Shown one piece after another: positions 1 to 5,281 of a DNA stretch of 5,281 nt (its first letter is position 1; the number at the start of each line of letters is the position of its first letter). A program made the position numbers and the translations under genes. This DNA is from Pseudomonadota bacterium (lineage in GTDB: Bacteria > Pseudomonadota > Gammaproteobacteria > Xanthomonadales > Rhodanobacteraceae): assembly GCA_021783385.1 (NCBI GenBank), contig JAJXTX010000182.1:1-5281 (forward strand). The letters run 5' to 3'. The notes below the pieces were generated by a model. The model was given only the letters and a program-made list of their open reading frames with translations, searched no databases and was not told where the DNA came from.

Positions 1-2390
1 GCGGTCACGGTGGTCTTGGCGATCCGGGTGGCCGGGCGCGAGCGCAGGTAGTAGGTGGTCTTGATGCCGGCCTTCCACGCGTACATGTACATCGAGCTGA
101 GCTGGCCGATGTTCGGGTTTTCCATGAACAGGTTCAGCGACTGGCTCTGGTCGATAAATGCGCCACGAGAAGCCGCCAGATCGAGCAGCGCCTTCTGCGG
201 CAGCTCCCACACCGTGCGGTAGATCGCGCGCAGGCGTTCGGGAATCGCCGCGATGCCCTGGATCGAGCCCTCGGCCAGCTTGATCGCGTCGCGCACTTCC
301 GGCGTCCACAGGCCGAGCGCCTTCAGCTCGTCGGCGAGGTAGCGGTTCACCTGCAGGAAGTCGCCCGACAGCGTCTCGCGCTTGAACAGGTTGCTCACCT
401 GCGGCTCGATGCACTCGTAGCAGCCGGCGATCGAGGCGATGGTGGCGGTCGGCGCAATGGCGATCAGCAGCGAGTTGCGCAGGCCATGCTGCCGGATGCG
501 TTCGCGCAGCGCATCCCAGCGCGCGTGGTCGTGGACCTGCGCCTGTGGCCAGTAGTCGAACTGCAGCTCGCCGTGCGCCGCACGGCTTTCCGCAAAACCG
601 GGATGCGCGCCAACCTGCGCGGCCATTTCGTTCGACATCGACAGCGCGTGGAAATAGATCTCTTCGGCGATGCGGGTGGACAGCTCCAGCGCTTCGGGCG
701 AGTCGAACGGCAGCCGCAGCTTGAACAACACGTCCTGCAGGCCCATCACGCCAAGCCCGACCGGGCGCCATTTCATGTTGGCGGTGTGCGCGCTGGCGAT
801 CGGGTAGAAATTCAGGTCGATCACGCGGTCGAGTTGGCGCACCGCGGTGCGCACGGTCGAGGCCAGCTGCCCGAAGTCCAGTGCGCCGTCATGCACGTGC
901 CGCGCCAGGTTGATCGAGCCGAGATTGCATACCGCCGTCTCGCTGGCCGAGCTCACCTCGAGGATCTCGGTGCACAGGTTGGACAGGTGGATCACGTTGG
1001 CCGGGTCGGCGGTCTGGTTGCTGGTGGCGTTGCAGCGGTCCTTGAAGGTCATCCAGCCGTTGCCGGTCTGCGCCAGCGTGCGCATCATGCGCGCGTACAG
1101 CTCGCGCGCCTTCACCGTCTTCACCGCCAGGCTGGCGGCTTCGGCCGCCGCGTAGGCCTGCTCGAACAGCGCGCCCCAGCTGTCGACCAGTTGCGGCACG
1201 ACTTTGGGGTCGAACAGCGACCAGTCGCCGTCGGTCTCGACCCGACGCATGAATTCGTCGGGAATCCAGTTGGCGATGTTGAGATTGTGCGCGCGGCGGG
1301 CGTCGTCGCCGGTGTTGTCGCGCAGCTCGAGGAAATCCTCGATGTCGGCATGCCACGATTCCAGATAGACGCAGGCCGCGCCCTTGCGCTTGCCGCCCTG
1401 GTTGACCGCGGCGACCGAGGCATCGAGCGTCTTCAGCCACGGCAGCAGACCGTTGGAATGGCCGTTGGTGCCCTTGATCAGCGAGCCGCGCGAGCGCACC
1501 CGCGAGTAGCCCAACCCGATGCCGCCAGCGAACTTGCTGAGCTTGGCGACGTCGGCGTACTTGTCGTAGATCGACTCCAGCGTATCGAGCGGCGAGTCGA
1601 GCAGGTAGCACGAGCTGAGCTGCTCGTGGCGGGTGCCGGCATTGAACAGGGTGGGCGAGCTGGCGATGTATTCCAGCGACGACAGCAGCCGGTAGAGTTC
1701 CAGCGTCTCTCCGATCTCGTTGCCGCCCAGCGCGCAGGCGATGCGCATGAAGAAGTGCTGCGGCGTTTCGAGCACCAGCCGTCGCTGCGGATGGCGCAGC
1801 AGGTAGCGGTCGTACACCGTACGCAGGCCGAAGTACTCGAAGCGGCGGGTGGCCTGCGGGTCGATCGCGTCGTTCAACTTGCGCGCGTTGGCGGCCACGA
1901 AATCGCGCAGCCGGTCGTTGAGGATGCCGAGCTCGGCGCCGCGCGCGATCGACTGCGAGAAGCTCTGGATTTCCTGCCCGCTGACCTCCTTGTCGATGTA
2001 GGCGCCGAGCAGGCGCGCGGCGAGCTGGCCGTACTCGGGCTCCTCGGCGGTGAGCGCGGCGGCGGTGCGGATCGAGAGCTGGTCCAGCTCCTGGGTGGTG
2101 GCGCCGTCGTAGAGGCCGCCGATGGTCTTCAGGGCGACGCGCAGCGGGTCGACGCCATGCAGGCCTTCGGCACTGCGGGTCACCGCGCGCACGATCTTGT
2201 TGACGTCGACCACCTCCTGGCCGCCGTTGCGCTTGGTCACGCGCATCTGGCCGGGGTTGTGCGGCGGAGTCAGCGTGAACGCGGTCGCTTCGGCTGGCGT
2301 CACAGTGATGGCGGCCGGATCGGCCGCGGGAGTGGAGTCAGCGGCGCGCGCAGCGTGGCGTCCGCCTGCAGCGGTATCGAGGGGTTGCAT
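1..2390 (-). CDS. nrdA: Class I ribonucleoside-diphosphate reductase, alpha (large) subunit; C-terminus cut by window edge
   Basis: The product reduces ribonucleoside diphosphates to deoxyribonucleotides in the cytoplasm, working with the radical-carrying small subunit NrdB, which is expected just beyond the left edge. The visible reading frame is 796 codons without a stop. After a Pro/Ala-rich extension (about residues 1-48), an ATP-cone begins near M49-RVTKRNG, consistent with dATP/ATP activity control. The catalytic site is visible: C261 in SSCYLL and C488 in AVCNLGSIN form the expected redox pair, and N471, C473 and E475 in SNLCTEI are the thiyl-radical cysteine and its partners. APTATI is the usual glycyl-enzyme-fold loop motif, and the Y780-Y781 pair in TTYYLR matches the radical-transfer tyrosines, so only the short C-terminal cysteine tail is missing. 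The start at 2390 has GGGAG 9 nt upstream; M49 has no ribosome binding site. The class I assignment rests on NLCTEI and the YY pair. Confidence 0.97.
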   Translation of the reverse strand, partial: MQPLDTAAGGRHAARAADSTPAADPAAITVTPAEATAFTLTPPHNPGQMRVTKRNGGQEVVDVNKIVRAVTRSAEGLHGVDPLRVALKTIGGLYDGATTQELDQLSIRTAAALTAEEPEYGQLAARLLGAYIDKEVSGQEIQSFSQSIARGAELGILNDRLRDFVAANARKLNDAIDPQATRRFEYFGLRTVYDRYLLRHPQRRLVLETPQHFFMRIACALGGNEIGETLELYRLLSSLEYIASSPTLFNAGTRHEQLSSCYLLDSPLDTLESIYDKYADVAKLSKFAGGIGLGYSRVRSRGSLIKGTNGHSNGLLPWLKTLDASVAAVNQGGKRKGAACVYLESWHADIEDFLELRDNTGDDARRAHNLNIANWIPDEFMRRVETDGDWSLFDPKVVPQLVDSWGALFEQAYAAAEAASLAVKTVKARELYARMMRTLAQTGNGWMTFKDRCNATSNQTADPANVIHLSNLCTEILEVSSASETAVCNLGSINLARHVHDGALDFGQLASTVRTAVRQLDRVIDLNFYPIASAHTANMKWRPVGLGVMGLQDVLFKLRLPFDSPEALELSTRIAEEIYFHALSMSNEMAAQVGAHPGFAESRAAHGELQFDYWPQAQVHDHARWDALRERIRQHGLRNSLLIAIAPTATIASIAGCYECIEPQVSNLFKRETLSGDFLQVNRYLADELKALGLWTPEVRDAIKLAEGSIQGIAAIPERLRAIYRTVWELPQKALLDLAASRGAFIDQSQSLNLFMENPNIGQLSSMYMYAWKAGIKTTYYLRSRPATRIAKTTVT

Positions 2391-2398
2391 GGGTGAAG

Positions 2399-2465
2399 GC
2401 TCCCGGCATGGACATCAATGCACCCGCTCCCGCGCGCAGGGCCTCAAGTGACAGTTTCCGGGAGC
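2399..2465 (-). promoter_or_regulatory. Candidate expression platform: anti-ribosome-binding-site inverted repeat with a decoy copy
   Basis: Read on the minus strand, GCTCCCGG (2465-2458) is the perfect 8-nt complement of CCGGGAGC (2406-2399), which contains the nrdA ribosome binding site. Pairing would hide the site. Between them lies a second copy, CGGGAGC (2432-2426), which can pair 7 bp with the same blocker over a shorter loop and so could release the real site. No run of U follows any hairpin in the leader, so translational control is more likely than termination. The sequences are seen directly; the switching is inferred. Confidence 0.5.
2400..2404 (-). promoter_or_regulatory. nrdA ribosome binding site
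   Basis: GGGAG lies 9 nt before the ATG at 2390 and decides that start. It sits inside the 8-nt word CCGGGAGC (2406-2399), which has an exact complement upstream in the leader, so its availability is probably controlled. Confidence 0.75.
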
Positions 2466-2501
2466 GACGCACAGCAACGGTGTCAGACGACTCCGTGCTG
2501 C

Positions 2502-2526
2502 GACGTGCCTCCCCGCGGAAGCCGTC
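2502..2526 (-). other. RNA hairpin in the nrdA leader, downstream of the riboswitch
   Basis: The minus-strand RNA can fold as GACG-GCUUCC, loop GCGG, GGAGGC, one bulged A, CGUC: ten pairs in total including one G-U. The loop region carries CGGGG (2515-2511), a possible partner of the riboswitch L5 loop. It lacks a U-tract, so it is not a standard terminator. Confidence 0.45.
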
Positions 2527-2532
2527 ACCACG

Positions 2533-2556
2533 CACCGGGGCCTGTTCGCCCCGATG
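2533..2556 (-). other. Strong RNA hairpin abutting the 3' end of the riboswitch aptamer
   Basis: CAUCGGGGC and GCCCCGGUG form nine pairs (one U-G) around the 6-nt loop GAACAG. It begins one base after the closing P1 strand of the aptamer, which is where the expression platform of cobalamin riboswitches normally starts. There is no U-tract behind it. Its 5' arm contains CGGGG (2553-2549), complementary to the riboswitch L5 loop CCCCG, so the hairpin and the kissing contact would compete. Confidence 0.55.
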
Positions 2557-2744
2557 TGTCGGCAGGTCTTCGGACTTGCGGACATGGATCTTGCGATCCG
2601 CCTACTTGTGCCCGCTTCCCAGCCGCCGAGGGCCAGTGCGTGTGGGCACGTTCGTTTCCGCTTTACCGCTGCGGGGCAGTTCCGGATTCCCACCGGATTC
2701 CCTTTTAAGCCCGACCGACGATCACGTCTGGACGAGCACCGACA
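2557..2744 (-). ncRNA. Cobalamin (B12) riboswitch aptamer upstream of nrdA
   Basis: The minus strand carries the signature of the family in order. The P1 5' strand is TGTCGG (2744-2739). GGGAATCCGGTGGGAATCCG begins at 2703 and runs into GAACTGCCCCGCAGCGGTAA, the conserved core with P4/P5. A variable arm follows, and then GAAGACCTGCC with the P1 3' strand CCGACA (2562-2557), which pairs exactly with the 5' strand. The core resembles that of the E. coli btuB riboswitch. It binds adenosylcobalamin-type ligands and normally shuts off the gene behind it. Here that gene is nrdA, about 167 nt downstream. B12 elements in front of B12-independent ribonucleotide reductases are a known arrangement in genomes that also carry a B12-dependent enzyme. 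Confidence 0.95.
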
Positions 2745-2745
2745 A

Positions 2746-2761
2746 GCACAACATATCGGGT
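2746..2761 (-). promoter_or_regulatory. NrdR box 2 (overlaps the -10 of the nrdA promoter)
   Basis: ACCCGATATGTTGTGC matches about 12 of 16 positions of the NrdR-box consensus acaCwAtATaTwGtgt as I recall it. It contains the whole -10 hexamer. It lies 32 bp from the second site, the usual same-face spacing of paired NrdR boxes. Confidence 0.7.
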
Positions 2762-2778
2762 GGCCATGGCGCGGTCAA
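2750..2778 (-). promoter_or_regulatory. Sigma-70-like promoter of nrdA
   Basis: TTGACC (2778-2773, five of six consensus bases) and TATGTT (2755-2750, four of six) are separated by exactly 17 nt. Transcription would begin near 2743, within a base or two of the first P1 nucleotide of the riboswitch. This independent agreement supports the call. Confidence 0.7.
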
Positions 2779-2793
2779 CCCAATAGATTGTGG
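2778..2793 (-). promoter_or_regulatory. NrdR box 1 (abuts the -35 of the nrdA promoter)
   Basis: CCACAATCTATTGGGT matches about 13 of 16 positions of the NrdR-box consensus. Its last base is the first base of the -35 TTGACC. Together with box 2 it would let the NrdR repressor cover the entire promoter. Confidence 0.75.
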
Positions 2794-2824
2794 AAGTCAG
2801 GGTTTTCTGCGCGGCTGCGAATGC

Positions 2825-2854
2825 GCTGCCGCCGGACGCCGGCTTGCTGGCAGC
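2825..2854 (-). terminator. Possible terminator-like hairpin after glnB
   Basis: On the minus strand GCTGCC and GGCAGC (6 bp) enclose a second stem, GCCGG and CCGGC with loop CGT, with a 5-nt bulge on one side. It starts about 30 nt after the glnB stop and ends about 30 nt before the NrdR boxes, where a terminator would be expected. No T-run follows, so it may only be a GC-rich fold. Confidence 0.3.
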
Positions 2855-2881
2855 GGCGTGGGCGGGCGGGCTGGCGCGCCG

Positions 2882-3674
<793 letters not shown>

Positions 3675-3690
3675 CAAGCCCTCTCCCGGG

Positions 3691-3746
3691 AGCCGCCCCC
3701 GATCCGTCACCCTCACCCCGAGAACGATCGGGGGCGGTTATTTATT
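3691..3746 (+). terminator. Intrinsic terminator of ubiK
   Basis: CCGCCCCCGATC (3693-3704) and GATCGGGGGCGG (3726-3737) form a perfect 12-bp stem, extendable by a G-U and an A-U pair, with a 21-nt loop. It is followed directly by TTATTTATT (3738-3746). It lies 16 nt after the ubiK stop and should insulate comM from ubiK transcription. Confidence 0.9.
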
Positions 3747-3821
3747 GCATCCTGCGATGTGGAGTCGCCTCACCCCGATGTGTGACTGCGCCACCCGCCT
3801 GCGTCAACCTGCGCTGGCCGC

Positions 3822-5281
<1,460 letters not shown>

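Noticed and set aside
486..2396. Long plus-strand open frame (636 codons) opposite nrdA
   Set aside because: It is antisense to a reading frame with full class I reductase motifs. Its His/Arg/Val/Gln-rich composition is typical of shadow frames in GC-rich genes, and no family motif is seen.
2338..2535. Minus-strand 65-codon GTG-start frame running through the nrdA leader into nrdA
   Set aside because: It has no good ribosome binding site, overlaps the leader structures and the nrdA start in another frame, and has a low-complexity Arg-rich end.
2391..2881. Possible mobile element, repeat or attachment site in the long gap between nrdA and glnB
   Set aside because: No flanking repeats or transposase remnants are seen, and the gap is accounted for by the promoter, NrdR boxes, riboswitch and leader hairpins.
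3683..3692. Perfect palindrome CTCCCGGGAG before the ubiK terminator
   Set aside because: A single 10-bp GC-rich palindrome partly merging with the terminator stem; there is no separate function to support.
3711..3778. 11-nt direct repeat CCTCACCCCGA at 3711-3721 and 3768-3778
   Set aside because: One copy lies in the ubiK terminator loop and the other before comM. It is short, has only two copies and a low-complexity C-rich sequence, so chance is adequate.

Overview
The window looks like chromosomal housekeeping DNA from a GC-rich gammaproteobacterium, most likely of the Xanthomonadales/Rhodanobacteraceae type. That placement is an inference from the strongly GC-biased codons, the protein sequences and the mix of genes (NrdA under B12 control, GlnB/GlnK, UbiK, ComM). 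No mobile element, CRISPR array, tRNA or rRNA was seen.

Layout, left to right. Positions 1-2390 (minus) hold almost all of nrdA, the large subunit of an aerobic class I ribonucleotide reductase, cut by the left edge near its C-terminus. Positions 2391-2881 carry no protein gene but are densely regulatory, all read on the minus strand. They contain a sigma-70-like promoter, two NrdR-box-like sites 32 bp apart that cover its -35 and -10, a cobalamin riboswitch that starts where transcription should start, two strong hairpins just after the aptamer, and an inverted repeat that can hide the nrdA ribosome binding site. Positions 2882-3220 (minus) are a complete PII signal protein gene (glnB/glnK type). 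A 193-bp divergent spacer follows, then ubiK (3414-3674, plus), an accessory factor of ubiquinone biosynthesis, which ends in a strong intrinsic terminator. From 3822 to the right edge (plus) runs comM, an AAA+ branch-migration helicase of natural transformation, missing only its last residues.

The most interesting part is the nrdA control region. NrdR (a dATP/ATP-sensing repressor) would act on transcription initiation, and the B12 riboswitch would act on the resulting RNA, probably at translation, since no U-tract terminator is seen and the ribosome binding site has an exact upstream complement. The B12-independent reductase would then be made when deoxynucleotides are short and cobalamin is scarce, which implies a B12-dependent class II reductase (NrdJ) elsewhere in the genome. 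The individual parts are known families. The tight stacking of both inputs, and the possible decoy for the ribosome-binding-site blocker, are what deserve checking. The other genes are unrelated neighbours: nitrogen/carbon signalling, ubiquinone biosynthesis and DNA uptake/recombination.
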